Below are positions 5,501 through 5,805 of a stretch of 5,805 nucleotides of DNA, piece after piece (the stretch's first letter is position 1; the number at the start of each line of letters is the position of its first letter). The DNA comes from Chloroflexota bacterium (GTDB lineage: Bacteria; Chloroflexota; Dormibacteria; CF-121). The DNA is taken from positions 1 through 5,805 of the forward strand of contig VBGO01000128.1 in the NCBI GenBank assembly GCA_005882525.1, written 5' to 3'. Below the pieces are notes generated by a model that did not search any database, was not told the DNA's origin, and saw nothing but the letters and a program-made list of their open reading frames with translations. The translations under genes and the position numbers were made by a program.

Positions 5501-5805
5501 TGCTGGCCGGAACCGTCTGGCAGCGGGAGCTGGTCGAGTTCGCCCAGCGGCGCCGCGCGCTGGTCATCAAGCTGGTTTTCCCGTTGCTGGTTGCGGTTCC
5601 ACTGGTTCTGAGCCGCGCACCGGTCGCCTATAGCGCGATGGCATTGACGATGCTGGCCGCCATCATTGGCCCGCTTGGTGCGGGCGCCGTGCTCACGCGG
5701 GAGCGTCAGAACGGCCTTGTCCTGCGCTATCGCACGCTGCCCGTTACACCGGGACGGCTGCTGATCGAGCGACTGGGCAGCAACGCGGCCATCGATTTTC
5801 TGCAG
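5500..5805 (+). CDS. ABC-2 / CcmB-like transporter permease, N-terminal part
   Basis: The first 102 codons of a membrane protein are present; the rest lies beyond the window. ATG 5500-5502 overlaps the ATPase stop by one base (TGATG). The chain opens with a short cytoplasmic helix (WQRELVEFAQRRRA), then a hydrophobic segment at about 20-38 (rich in L, V and P), a second at about 43-66 (ending IIGPLGAGAVL), and the loop LTRERQNGLVLRYRTLPVTPGRLL (65-88). This order and the loop pattern RE-x-x-G-x-(10)-P are characteristic of ABC-2 permeases and of the heme-exporter-type protein CcmB. It should form the membrane channel for the preceding ATPase. The cut prevents counting helices or telling CcmB from other ABC-2 members. 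Confidence 0.87.
   Translation, partial: MLAGTVWQRELVEFAQRRRALVIKLVFPLLVAVPLVLSRAPVAYSAMALTMLAAIIGPLGAGAVLTRERQNGLVLRYRTLPVTPGRLLIERLGSNAAIDFLQ

Overview
The window is high-GC DNA, gene-dense, with long open frames on both strands caused by base composition. Nothing in it fixes the taxon. An oxygen-dependent PdxH, a universal-stress-protein/PCP_red fusion and an ABC-2 exporter fit an aerobic environmental bacterium; Chloroflexota of the Thermomicrobia type, or groups such as Rokubacteria, NC10 or Nitrospirota, are guesses from protein style, not from any marker gene.

Layout. Left part, minus strand (1-993): a 128-aa unrecognised protein (993-607) runs directly into pdxH, pyridoxamine 5'-phosphate oxidase, which leaves the window just before its stop codon. 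Only 18 bp separate the 128-aa gene from a divergent plus-strand aldose 1-epimerase family gene (1012-1932). A 117-bp intergenic stretch (1933-2049) holds small repeats and a strong ribosome binding site. Right part, plus strand (2050-5805): a three-gene cluster with overlapping ends, made of an 840-aa protein with two universal stress domains, a rubredoxin-like zinc ribbon and six PCP_red-type repeats; a DrrA/NatA-type ABC ATPase; and the first 102 codons of an ABC-2 / CcmB-like membrane permease.

How the genes may work together. The small minus-strand protein and pdxH look translationally coupled (vitamin B6 salvage). The epimerase is a sugar housekeeping enzyme and appears to stand alone. 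The right-hand cluster is the most interesting part: a large soluble, probably nucleotide-binding and metal-binding scaffold is co-translated with an exporter. The PCP_red domain is named from the 57-kDa subunit of light-independent protochlorophyllide reductase, and the permease resembles CcmB-like proteins. A role in tetrapyrrole/heme handling or redox-stress control of an exporter is therefore a reasonable hypothesis, but it is inference only. No RNA genes, CRISPR arrays, insertion sequences or convincing intrinsic terminators were seen.
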